This document shows positions 32,994 through 41,780 of a DNA stretch of 64,000 nucleotides, piece by piece (position 1 is the first letter of the stretch; each line of letters begins with the position of its first letter). Made by a program: the position numbers and the translations under genes. This DNA is from Pirellulales bacterium (lineage in GTDB: Bacteria > Planctomycetota > Planctomycetia > Pirellulales > PALSA-1355), in the NCBI GenBank assembly GCA_022844125.1, contig JALHMI010000003.1, forward strand, positions 1 to 64,000, given 5' to 3'. The notes under the pieces are model-generated. The model searched no databases. It was not told the DNA's origin and saw only the letters and a program-made list of their open reading frames with translations.

Positions 32994-34364
32994 ATGCAGA
33001 ACATCGACCAGTACTTGGAACAGAACCGCCAGCGCTTCGAGCAAGAGCTATGTCAACTGCTGCGGATCCCCAGCGTCAGTGCCGACAGTGCTCACAAAGC
33101 GGACGTTGCCAAGGCCGCCGAGTGGGTCGCCGACCAGTTTCGCGGCATGAAACTCAAGGTCGAGCTTATCCCGACAGCCGGCAACCCGATCGTCTTTGCC
33201 GAATCGCCCCCGGTGGCAGGTGCTCCGAGCGTGCTGGTTTATGGGCACTACGATGTGCAGCCGCCCGATCCGCTGACTGAGTGGAAGTCTCCCCCATTCG
33301 AACCGACGGTCCGCGATGGCAATGTTTACGCTCGAGGCGCGACGGACGACAAAGGGCAGATGTTCACGCACCTCAAGAGCACGCAGGCGTGGCTGGCCAC
33401 GGTCGGCCAACTGCCGCTGCAACTCAAGTTCCTCATCGAGGGGGAGGAAGAAGTCGGCAGCGCGAACCTCGAGCCATTCATCGAGGCGAACAAGGATAAA
33501 CTCGCCTGCAACGTGGTCGTCATCAGCGATACTAGCCAGTTTGGCCCCGGCCAACCTGCGATCACCTACGGCCTTCGGGGCATCTCGTACTATGAGCTTC
33601 GGCTCAAGGGCCCCATGCAGGACTTGCATTCCGGTACCTTCGGCGGCGGCGTGTCCAATCCAGCGAATGCATTGGTCGCCATGCTCTCGGCCTTGATCAA
33701 TGAGCGCGGGCAAGTTCAGGTTCCCGGCTTCTACGACGACGTCGATCCACTCACCGGTCGCGAACGGGCCGAGTTCGCCAAACTGCCGTTCGACGAAGCC
33801 GAGTTCATGAGAAAACTCGGCGTGAAAGGACTCAGGGGCGAAGAGGGCTTCACCACGCTCGAACGCCGTTGGGCCCGACCCACTTTCGACATCAACGGCC
33901 TGTGGAGCGGCTATCAGGGCGAAGGGGCCAAGACCGTGTTGCCAGCCAAGGCAGGGGCCAAGTTCAGTTTTCGCCTCGTGCCTAAACAAGACCCGAAAAA
34001 GCTGTCGGCCGCCCTGGAAAAAAAGCTGCGCGAGCTCTGTCCGCCGGGCATCGAAATGGAACTTGTCGATTTCCACGGCGCGCCGGGCGTCACGGTGCCG
34101 CTGGAAAGCCCCTTCGTTTCCGCCGCTTCGCAGGCGATCTCCGAGGGTTTCGGCAAAACGCCGGTGTTTATGCGCGAGGGGGGTTCGATTCCTGTCGTGG
34201 CGACCTTCCACGAACTGCTCGGCGTCGATACGCTGCTTTTGGGCTGGGGGCTCGACGACGACAATACCCACAGCCCCAACGAGAAGTTCTCGCTCGCCGA
34301 CTTTCATCGGGGCATCAAGTCGAGCGCCCACCTGTGGCGGCACTTGAGCCAGATCCGTGCCTGA
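32994..34364 (+). CDS. M20-family dipeptidase
   Basis: VLVYGHYDVQPPDPLTEWKSPPFEPTVRDGNVYARGATDDKGQ; FLIEGEEEVGSANLEPFI; REGGSIPVV. Confidence 0.92.
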   Translation: MQNIDQYLEQNRQRFEQELCQLLRIPSVSADSAHKADVAKAAEWVADQFRGMKLKVELIPTAGNPIVFAESPPVAGAPSVLVYGHYDVQPPDPLTEWKSPPFEPTVRDGNVYARGATDDKGQMFTHLKSTQAWLATVGQLPLQLKFLIEGEEEVGSANLEPFIEANKDKLACNVVVISDTSQFGPGQPAITYGLRGISYYELRLKGPMQDLHSGTFGGGVSNPANALVAMLSALINERGQVQVPGFYDDVDPLTGRERAEFAKLPFDEAEFMRKLGVKGLRGEEGFTTLERRWARPTFDINGLWSGYQGEGAKTVLPAKAGAKFSFRLVPKQDPKKLSAALEKKLRELCPPGIEMELVDFHGAPGVTVPLESPFVSAASQAISEGFGKTPVFMREGGSIPVVATFHELLGVDTLLLGWGLDDDNTHSPNEKFSLADFHRGIKSSAHLWRHLSQIRA

Positions 34365-34418
34365 CGCTCGCCCGGCGCCCGGCCACGACTTAACCACTAC
34401 TCACTTAACGCAATCATC

Positions 34419-35699
34419 ATGCTCGATCGCAGATTCGTCGCTGACAACATAGATCTGGTGCAAGAAAACTGCCGCCGCCGTGGTGCGAACGTCGACGTGC
34501 ACCGCTTCGCCGATCTCGAAGCCAAACGCCGCGAAAAACAGGCCGAGGTCGAAGAACTCAATCGCAAGGCCAACGAAGTCAGCAAGTCGATCGGCAAGGC
34601 CAAGGACGACGTCGAGCGCGAGGCCCGCAAAACCGAAGGGCGCACGCTCCGCGAACGCACCGCCGCCGCGCAGGTCGAACTCGATCATTTCAGCACCGAG
34701 GCCGACGCGCTGCTCAAGAGCATCCCAAACCTCTCACATCCCGAGGCCCCGCTCGGCGCGGACGATCAGGCCAACCTCGAAGTCCGCCGCGGCCAGCACG
34801 AGCCGCGCAAATTCGACTTCAAACCGCTCGACCACGTGACGATCGCCGAGCGCCTGCAACTGCTCGATCTGGAGGCTGGCGCAAAAGTCGCCGGCCACGG
34901 CTTCTACTTTCTCAAAAACGAGGCCGTGCTCCTGGAACTCGCGCTCCAGCGCTATGCCGTCGATCTACTGATGCAGGAGGGTTTTTCGCCCACGATCACG
35001 CCCGACATGGCCCGGAACGACATCCTGCAAGGCACGGGCTACATTCCCCGCGGGCCGGAGACGCAGATCTACAGCATTGCCGATTCGGACCTGAGCCTGG
35101 TGGCCACAGCCGAGATCACGCTCGGCGGCCTGCTCTCGGGCGAAATCCTGGAAGCCGATCAGCTTCCAATCAAGCTCTGCGGCATCAGCCATTGTTATCG
35201 GACCGAAGCCGGCGCTCACGGACGCACGTCTCGCGGTTTGTATCGCGTGCATCAGTTCACCAAGGTCGAGATGTTCGCTTTCACGCGACCCGACCAGAGC
35301 GACGCGATGCTCGACTATTTTTGCGAGTTGGAATGCCAGATCTTCGACGGACTGGGTATTCCGTTTCGCGTTGTGGACACAGCCACGGGTGACCTGGGCG
35401 GACCAGCCTATCGCAAGTTCGACCTCGAGGCCTGGATGCCCGGTCGCGGCGAGGCGGGCGAATACGGCGAGGTCACGAGCACTTCCAACTGCACGGACTA
35501 TCAGGCCCGCAGGCTGAGCATTCGTTATCGTACCGGCGAGAAGGGCACAGCCCTGGTGCACACGCTGAATGGTACGGCAGTGGCAATCAGTCGAGCCCTG
35601 ATTGCAATTCTCGAGAACTATCAACAAGCCGATGGCTCGGTCGTCGTGCCCGACGCTCTGGCGCCGTGGGTGGGCAAAAACCGCATCGCCCCCCGCTGA
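34419..35699 (+). CDS. serS: seryl-tRNA synthetase
   Basis: MLDRRFVADNIDLVQENCRRRG; class II motifs (CYRTEAGAHGRTSRGLYRVHQFTKVEMF; EVTSTSNCTDYQARR; HTLNGTAVAISRALIAILENYQ). Confidence 0.95.
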   Translation: MLDRRFVADNIDLVQENCRRRGANVDVHRFADLEAKRREKQAEVEELNRKANEVSKSIGKAKDDVEREARKTEGRTLRERTAAAQVELDHFSTEADALLKSIPNLSHPEAPLGADDQANLEVRRGQHEPRKFDFKPLDHVTIAERLQLLDLEAGAKVAGHGFYFLKNEAVLLELALQRYAVDLLMQEGFSPTITPDMARNDILQGTGYIPRGPETQIYSIADSDLSLVATAEITLGGLLSGEILEADQLPIKLCGISHCYRTEAGAHGRTSRGLYRVHQFTKVEMFAFTRPDQSDAMLDYFCELECQIFDGLGIPFRVVDTATGDLGGPAYRKFDLEAWMPGRGEAGEYGEVTSTSNCTDYQARRLSIRYRTGEKGTALVHTLNGTAVAISRALIAILENYQQADGSVVVPDALAPWVGKNRIAPR

Positions 35700-35709
35700 C
35701 CCGCACCCA

Positions 35710-35731
35710 CCGGCCGCGAAAAAGCGGCCGG
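35710..35731 (+). terminator. terminator-like hairpin downstream of serS
   Basis: CCGGCCGC-GAAAAA-GCGGCCGG, perfect 8-bp stem 10 nt after the stop; no T-run. Confidence 0.4.
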
Positions 35732-35839
35732 CACTGGTGCAAAGACGATCAGCGAGCGGCGCTTCGGTTGGTAAGGGACCACGGCAGGTGGGTCGCGCGA
35801 GTCGTCGAACCCGACCGGCCGAGCCATCCGGCCGCCGCG

Positions 35840-36016
35840 TTAGCTGCCGGCTCCAAGCGACTGGGAGATGTTGCTGAACGACTGACTACTGGCGCTGCCC
35901 AGGGCCTGAATGCTGATCAGACAGACCACGATAATCAGGGCCAGCATCACCGCATATTCGACGGCCGTGGGACCGTCTTCAGATGCCAGGAAACGTTTAA
36001 TCTTGTTGAGTATCAT
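35840..36016 (-). CDS. Flp-family type IVb pilin
   Basis: MILNKIKRFLASEDGPTAVEYAVMLALIIVVCLISIQALG: Flp processing region (TAVEYAV) plus TM; SD AAGGAG at 36024-36029. Confidence 0.88.
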   Translation of the reverse strand: MILNKIKRFLASEDGPTAVEYAVMLALIIVVCLISIQALGSASSQSFSNISQSLGAGS

Positions 36017-36042
36017 GAGGTTGCTCCTTGACGTATTTAATT

Positions 36043-36078
36043 GGACGTATGCCGTCCCCGCGGGACGGCAATACGTCC
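36043..36078 (-). promoter_or_regulatory. strong hairpin between riboswitch and flp start (candidate expression platform)
   Basis: GGACGTATgCCGTCCC / GGGACGGCaATACGTCC (one bulge, CGC loop); second AATACGTC copy lies just upstream of the SD. Confidence 0.7.
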
Positions 36079-36136
36079 CACGGTGATACGCGCGCACGCG
36101 TCAGGCCTGTAGTTGCCCGGGCGTGACGTGACCACC

Positions 36137-36232
36137 GAACCTTTCGACAACCGGCTACCCGTCCCAGCCGTGCAGCAGGGGTGAGGGCCCATGGCTTTGC
36201 GTCCCGGCCTTTCGACCGGTTTGCCTTTTCGA
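36137..36232 (-). promoter_or_regulatory. cyclic-di-GMP-I (GEMM-I) riboswitch aptamer
   Basis: Minus strand AAAAGGCAAACCGGTCGAAAGGCCGGGACGCAAAGCC...GGGTAGCCGGTTGTCG: GGCAAACC, GAAA tetraloop stem, GACGCAAAGCC and GGTAGC-GGTTG elements in canonical order. Confidence 0.85.
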
Positions 36233-36459
36233 GGATGATGGCCCAAGGAGCTTCTAGAAGAGGCGCTTCAGGCCGCCAAACTCACTTTCGCAAATCGAGA
36301 ATTCGAACTGTTAAGAAATGTCCCGCCGCGGAATCAGCCCCGTAGTGCATCGCACTTGCTGCGGTGCGCGTCTGATGGCGGGCTAATAGGAAACCTATCT
36401 CAACTTCGAACGCTGTCAAATCGGATTGGTCGAAAAATGTCCAGCCGCCGAAACAAGCC

Positions 36460-37803
36460 CTAAACCGCGCTCATCGCGGCCGTCGCCTCAGAACAAAGTC
36501 GGGCCGCTTCGGCCGCCGTGGGCGCTTCGGCCACCGCCCGAACGATCGGCTCGGTGTTGCTGGCCCGCACGAGTAGCCATTTTCCCGGCCAATCGAGCCG
36601 CAAGCCGTCCAACCGATCCGGTTTGGCGTCCGCAAAATGCTTTTCCACCGCGTCGAAAGCGGCAGCCATCTTTTCGCGTGGCAGCGTGAGCTTCGTCTTC
36701 TCGATCTCGTACCGCGGCAAATCGGCTACGAGCTCGGCCAGCGTCAAATTGCGAGCAGCCATCGCATCCAGCGTAAGCGCCATACCCACGAAGCTATCCC
36801 TCACCAGTACGACCCGGGGATCGATCGCCCCGCCATTACCTTCGCCGCCGATCAAGGCCCCTTCGGTCAGCATCCGGTCAACCACATTGGCCTCACCGAC
36901 CGCGGAACGGAAGAAAGGCACGCCATACTCCGCGGCCAGGTCCTCCGACATCCGGCTGGTCGAGCAATTCGTCACAATCGGACCACGCTCCTGTCGCAGC
37001 CGGTGATCGATGCAAATCGCCAGCGTGTATTCCTCGCCCACGTAGCGACCGCCGGCGTCGATCAGCGCCAGGCGATCGGCGTCCGGGTCCTGGCAGAAGC
37101 CGACGTCGCACCCGTTGGCCGTGACCGCCGAGAGCACGCCGGCGAGGTTCTCGGCCGTCGGTTCCGGCGTGTGTTCGAAGAGGCCATCCGGCGTACCACC
37201 GAGAATTGTCACCTGGCAGCCTAGCGCTTCGAGCAACCGCGAACCCAGCACGCTTCCGGCGCCATGATTGGAGTCGAGCAGCACTTTGTAGTGCTTCGCG
37301 CGGATTCGCTCGACATCGACCGTCGCCAGTACAAGTTGTAAATGCCGGCCGATCGGATCGGCACACGACTTGATCGCGCCCAGGTGATCGAAGTCCGCCC
37401 AGATGGCAGAGCCGCTCCGGTAACGTTTGATCACTTCTTCGCCTGCCACGGCCGGAATCACCCGGCCTTCAGACGAGAACAGCTTCAGGCCGTTATATTG
37501 CGGCGGATTGTGGCTCGCGGAGATCTGAATGCCGCCTGCCGCGCCGAGTTGGCGAACCAGAACACCGATGGTTGGCGTGGCGGCGACGTCGGCATCGATC
37601 ACTTCGCAGCCCAGGGCCGACAGCGTTCCCTTCAGCAACGCGGCCAGCGTCGGGCCGGTCGCGCGACCATCTCGGGTAAGGATGACTGAGCGTCCCTTGA
37701 GCGGCTCGGCGAACGCCGCGGCGTATCGCAGCGCCACTTCCGGCGTCAGGCTCTCACCAATGATGCCCCGCAATCCTGAAACACTGATGATCGGTTCGCT
37801 CAC
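36460..37803 (-). CDS. glmM: phosphoglucosamine mutase-like phosphohexomutase
   Basis: SVSGLRGIIGESLTPEVALRYAAAFAEPL; GGIQISASHNPPQYNGLKLF; DPDADRLALIDAGG; GTG at 37803; supplied ORF runs to 37869. Confidence 0.85.
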   Translation of the reverse strand: MSEPIISVSGLRGIIGESLTPEVALRYAAAFAEPLKGRSVILTRDGRATGPTLAALLKGTLSALGCEVIDADVAATPTIGVLVRQLGAAGGIQISASHNPPQYNGLKLFSSEGRVIPAVAGEEVIKRYRSGSAIWADFDHLGAIKSCADPIGRHLQLVLATVDVERIRAKHYKVLLDSNHGAGSVLGSRLLEALGCQVTILGGTPDGLFEHTPEPTAENLAGVLSAVTANGCDVGFCQDPDADRLALIDAGGRYVGEEYTLAICIDHRLRQERGPIVTNCSTSRMSEDLAAEYGVPFFRSAVGEANVVDRMLTEGALIGGEGNGGAIDPRVVLVRDSFVGMALTLDAMAARNLTLAELVADLPRYEIEKTKLTLPREKMAAAFDAVEKHFADAKPDRLDGLRLDWPGKWLLVRASNTEPIVRAVAEAPTAAEAARLCSEATAAMSAV

Positions 37804-38002
37804 GCCTGTTGCTCCCGTCACTCGGCTGGTGGTCTGGTTTACGTCCCGGAAAGTCCCAAATTCTACCACGCCCAGCGGCTGCCGCGGGACGTCGTCACGC
37901 GAGCCAAGACTGCCCCTAGGCTCGCTCGCGAAAATCGGTCAAAATCGCGGAACGAAACGTTCACGGCGCCTGGCCCACAAATTTGAGAAGGTTCACCAGC
38001 GG

Positions 38003-39832
38003 ATGACCAATTCGACCGGCAAGTTCGACATGACGGCAACAGTTGCACTCCTGGATAAGGCCGGGGCCGACGGCAAGCTCTCGGCTGGTGCGGTGAAGAA
38101 CATTCGCGACTGGCTCACCGAACCTCGCTATGCCGAGTACGCTCCGCAAGTCGCCAAGCACCTGGCCGCCGGTAAGTTCCAGGAGTTGGATGACGTCTTC
38201 TGGACGATCATCCCCTTCGGCACGGGCGGCCGCCGCGGCAAGATGTACCCCATCGGCTCGAACGCGATTAACGACCGCACGATCGGCGAGAGTGCCCAGG
38301 GGCTGGCCGACTATGTGAAGAGTGTCGTGGGAGATAAGAACCTGGGCTGCGCGATCGCCTACGACACGCGGCACCAGTCGCGGCACTTCGCCGAGCTGTG
38401 CGCCGAGATCATGGTCGCCGCCGGCTTCACAGTTTACTTTCTCGACGGCTACCGAAGCACGCCCGAACTGTCGTTCGCGGTTCGCTACAAGCACTGCTCG
38501 TGCGGCATCATGGTCACGGCCAGCCACAACCCGCCCAACGACAACGCCGTAAAGGCCTACTGGTCGACCGGCGGGCAATTGCTGCCGCCGCACGACACGG
38601 GCGTAATCGACCGCGTCATGTCGACCACCACGATCCATCGCACGCCGTTCGCAGAGGCCCTGGCCGCCGGCAAAGTGATCATGTGCCAGGACGAAGTCGA
38701 TCGGGCGTACATTTCAGCCGTGCATGGGCAAGCGTTTCCCGGGCCGCGCGAACTGAAGATCATCTATTCGCCACTGCATGGCGTTGGCGCTTCGGCAGTG
38801 ATTCCGGCGCTCGATGCCAATGGTTTTAAGGACGTCGAAGTCTTTGGTCCGCATGCCACGCCCGACGGTGACTTTCCGAATGTGCCGAAGCACGTCTCGA
38901 ATCCCGAGAACAAGGAAGTCTTCGACTCGATCATCGTCCGGGCGAAGGAAGTCGGCGCCGACCTGGTGCTGGCGAGTGATCCGGACTGCGACCGGATTGG
39001 TCTGGCCGCACCGGTGCACAGCCGCGATGGCGCCCCGTGGGCCACGATGACCGGCAATCAGATCGGCGTCCTGCTCACCGACTACCTGCTCGAGCGCTGG
39101 AAGAAGAGCGGCAAGCTCACGCCCGACCATTACATCGTCAAGACGCTGGTCACGACCGAGATGGCTCGCCGGATCGCCGACAGCTACGGCGTCACGACCG
39201 CGGGCAACCTGCAGGTCGGCTTCAAATACATCGGCGGCACGATGGATGAGCGTGGGCCGGACAAGTTCGTGTTCGGCACCGAGGAGTCACACGGCTACCT
39301 GGCCGGTCAATATGCCCGGGATAAGGACGCGGCCGTGGCGGCGATGCTGCTCGCGGAGCTGGCGGCCCAGGAGAAGTCGGCCGGCCAGACGCTGCACGAA
39401 AAGCTCGATGCCCTGTACTGGCAGTTCGGCTGCCATGCCGAGTCGCAGATCTCGGTCACGCTCCCTGGCTCCGAAGGGATGGCTCAGATGGCCGCCCTGA
39501 TGAAGAAGTTCCGCACCGATCCACCGCGCGAGCTGGCCGGCGACAAGGTCACGCGGGTGCGCGACTACTTGAACCTGGTCGAGCATGCTCCCGGCCAACC
39601 GGCCAAACCGTTCGACGGTCCGGTCGGCGACATGGTGATGCTCGAGTTGGCCCGCGAAGGGACGTACGTGGCCGTGCGCCCCTCGGGCACCGAGCCGAAG
39701 GTGAAGTTTTACATGTTCACCTACGAGCCGGCCGAGCAGTTGCACAACCTGGAAACGACGAAGGCCGAGCTGGCCGAGCGACTCGCGGCGCTCGGCCGCG
39801 ACCTGACCGCGTTTTCGAAGGTCGGCGGCTAG
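38003..39832 (+). CDS. phosphoglucomutase/phosphomannomutase
   Basis: GTGGRRGKMYPIGSNAINDRTI; IMVTASHNPPNDNAVKAYW; LASDPDCDRIGLAAP; FGTEESHGYLAG; start placed at ATG 38003. Confidence 0.9.
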   Translation: MTNSTGKFDMTATVALLDKAGADGKLSAGAVKNIRDWLTEPRYAEYAPQVAKHLAAGKFQELDDVFWTIIPFGTGGRRGKMYPIGSNAINDRTIGESAQGLADYVKSVVGDKNLGCAIAYDTRHQSRHFAELCAEIMVAAGFTVYFLDGYRSTPELSFAVRYKHCSCGIMVTASHNPPNDNAVKAYWSTGGQLLPPHDTGVIDRVMSTTTIHRTPFAEALAAGKVIMCQDEVDRAYISAVHGQAFPGPRELKIIYSPLHGVGASAVIPALDANGFKDVEVFGPHATPDGDFPNVPKHVSNPENKEVFDSIIVRAKEVGADLVLASDPDCDRIGLAAPVHSRDGAPWATMTGNQIGVLLTDYLLERWKKSGKLTPDHYIVKTLVTTEMARRIADSYGVTTAGNLQVGFKYIGGTMDERGPDKFVFGTEESHGYLAGQYARDKDAAVAAMLLAELAAQEKSAGQTLHEKLDALYWQFGCHAESQISVTLPGSEGMAQMAALMKKFRTDPPRELAGDKVTRVRDYLNLVEHAPGQPAKPFDGPVGDMVMLELAREGTYVAVRPSGTEPKVKFYMFTYEPAEQLHNLETTKAELAERLAALGRDLTAFSKVGG

Positions 39833-40226
39833 AAGCTGAACGAATTGTCAAAGATCGGGTGGATGTTTTTTACGAACTCATTTTTCGCGCGTGTGGAACT
39901 AAAAAAGCGCGCAAACGATGTTTCGGGCGCACACACCCTGAGTTATCGGGCCCAATGAGCGGTGTTCAGAGTTCGCAGGCTTCGCAGTTTGACACGAGTG
40001 TTCGAGTTGGTCGCATTCATGGCTCGCTCCATACACATTCATCTGAACGTACCATATCTGAAATCCTGGCCACATTTCTAGAGTTGGTGGACACGTGGGC
40101 CGTGTGCGCTGTGCGCACGCGAGCACGATGATTGGCAACGAGTTGCGAAGCAGCCGCGCCACACTCGCGGTCAAGGGTTGGATCTTGGGCGAAAATTTCA
40201 CGTGAGCTTAAGTGATGCGTGAGCAG

Positions 40227-40300
40227 GAAACGGGGACATCGGGACATCGCTCATTACGGCGTACAACGGAAATCAGTGATGTCGTAATGTCTCCGTTTTC
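40227..40300. repeat. imperfect inverted-repeat element
   Basis: GAAACGGGGACATCGGGACATCGC paired with GTGATGTCGTAATGTCTCCGTTTTC. Confidence 0.55.
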
Positions 40301-40341
40301 GGTTAGAGCGCTTGCGAATGCGAGAACTGAATGCACTTCGG

Positions 40342-40522
40342 CCCCCCTCCCCCCGCCCTCCCCACGGAGTGGGAGGGAACCAGACAGTGGAGAATGGGGC
40401 GCTGACCAGCGGCGCAAAGGCAGACTTAGCGTCGCGCGATCGCTTTGCTCAAGAAATCGAATGCTGATCAAGAATCCTTTTCCTGCTCCCTCCCACTCCG
40501 TGGGGAGGGCTGGGGAGGGGGG
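40342..40522. repeat. MITE-like inverted-repeat element with GC-rich ends
   Basis: CCCCCCTCCCCCCGCCCTCCCCACGGAGTGGGAGGGA (left) vs TCCCTCCCACTCCGTGGGGAGGGCTGGGGAGGGGGG (right), near-perfect inverted arms around ~105 bp. Confidence 0.75.
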
Positions 40523-40564
40523 TGATGCGAAAAACAGGGCATCCACCATCAGGAGCACCTTGCC

Positions 40565-41518
40565 ATGAAAAGAAAACCGCTCGGAAAGTCCGGACTCACC
40601 GTCGCGCCGCTGGCGCTGGGAGGCAATGTGTTTGGCTGGACGATCGATGAGAAGACATCGTTCCAAGTGCTCGACGCGTTTGTCGATGCGGGCTTCGATC
40701 TTATCGATACGGCGAACGTGTACTCGGCCTGGAAGCCGGGCAATCAAGGGGGCGAGTCCGAGGCGATTATCGGCAAGTGGCTGAAAGCGAGCGGCAAGCA
40801 GGACAAGGTGCTCATCGCCACCAAGGTCGGAATGAAGATGGGAGACGGCACCGAGGGGCTGTCGCGCGAAAACATTCTCCGCTCGGTCGAAGCCTCGTTG
40901 CGGCGGCTGCAGATTGAACACATCGATCTCTACCAGTCGCACAAGGACGATCCCGAGACGCCGCTCGAGGAAACACTCGCCGCCTACGACACGCTGATCA
41001 AGCAGGGGAAGGTCCGGACGATCGGGGCGTCGAACTACGATGCCGCGCGGCTGAGCGATGCTCTCGCGGTCAGTGCCGAGAACGGGCTGCCGGCTTACGT
41101 GTCGCTGCAACCGGAATACAACCTTTATGACCGGCAGGGCTTCGAAGAGGAGTTGGAACCCTTGTGCCTCGAAGCGGAGCTGGGCGTGATCGGCTACTAC
41201 TCGCTGGCCAGTGGCTTTCTGAGCGGCAAGTATCGCAGCGAGGCCGACCTGGGCAAAAGCGCCCGGGGGAAGGGGATCGGCAAGAAATATCTCAACGAGC
41301 GAGGCCTCGCCATCCTCGAGGCGCTCGATGAAGTTTCGGCCGTGAACTGCACCACGCCGGCGGTGATCGCCCTGGCCTGGCTGATGCAGCGCCCGAGTGT
41401 GACGGCGCCGATCGCCAGCGCCACGAGCGTCGAGCAGCTCGCGGACCTGGTGAAAGCGGCCGAAATCGAGCTATCGAAAGACGACGTGGCCAAGCTCGAC
41501 CGGGCCAGTGCCTACTGA
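40565..41518 (+). CDS. aldo/keto reductase
   Basis: MKRKPLGKSGLTVAPLALGGNVFGWTID...DAGFDLIDTANVYSAW...IDLYQSHKDDPETPLEETL. Confidence 0.93.
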   Translation: MKRKPLGKSGLTVAPLALGGNVFGWTIDEKTSFQVLDAFVDAGFDLIDTANVYSAWKPGNQGGESEAIIGKWLKASGKQDKVLIATKVGMKMGDGTEGLSRENILRSVEASLRRLQIEHIDLYQSHKDDPETPLEETLAAYDTLIKQGKVRTIGASNYDAARLSDALAVSAENGLPAYVSLQPEYNLYDRQGFEEELEPLCLEAELGVIGYYSLASGFLSGKYRSEADLGKSARGKGIGKKYLNERGLAILEALDEVSAVNCTTPAVIALAWLMQRPSVTAPIASATSVEQLADLVKAAEIELSKDDVAKLDRASAY

Positions 41519-41536
41519 TGGCGGGTGCCCCTCGTC

Positions 41537-41684
<148 letters not shown>

Positions 41685-41780
41685 GAGGACTTCAACCGCA
41701 CTCTCGCCTAGGCTGGCGCTTGGCCAAGGGGCTAGAATTGGTAGTTGCGAACTGTGGGACTGCCTTCCAAGAAGCTAGCC

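Noticed and set aside
33048-34397. 449-aa minus-strand ORF antisense to the M20 dipeptidase
   Set aside because: No recognisable protein motifs; opposite strand encodes a convincing dipeptidase.
37529-38002. N-terminal extension of the phosphohexomutase ORF
   Set aside because: Overlaps glmM on the other strand and is non-homologous; ATG at 38003 is the sensible start.
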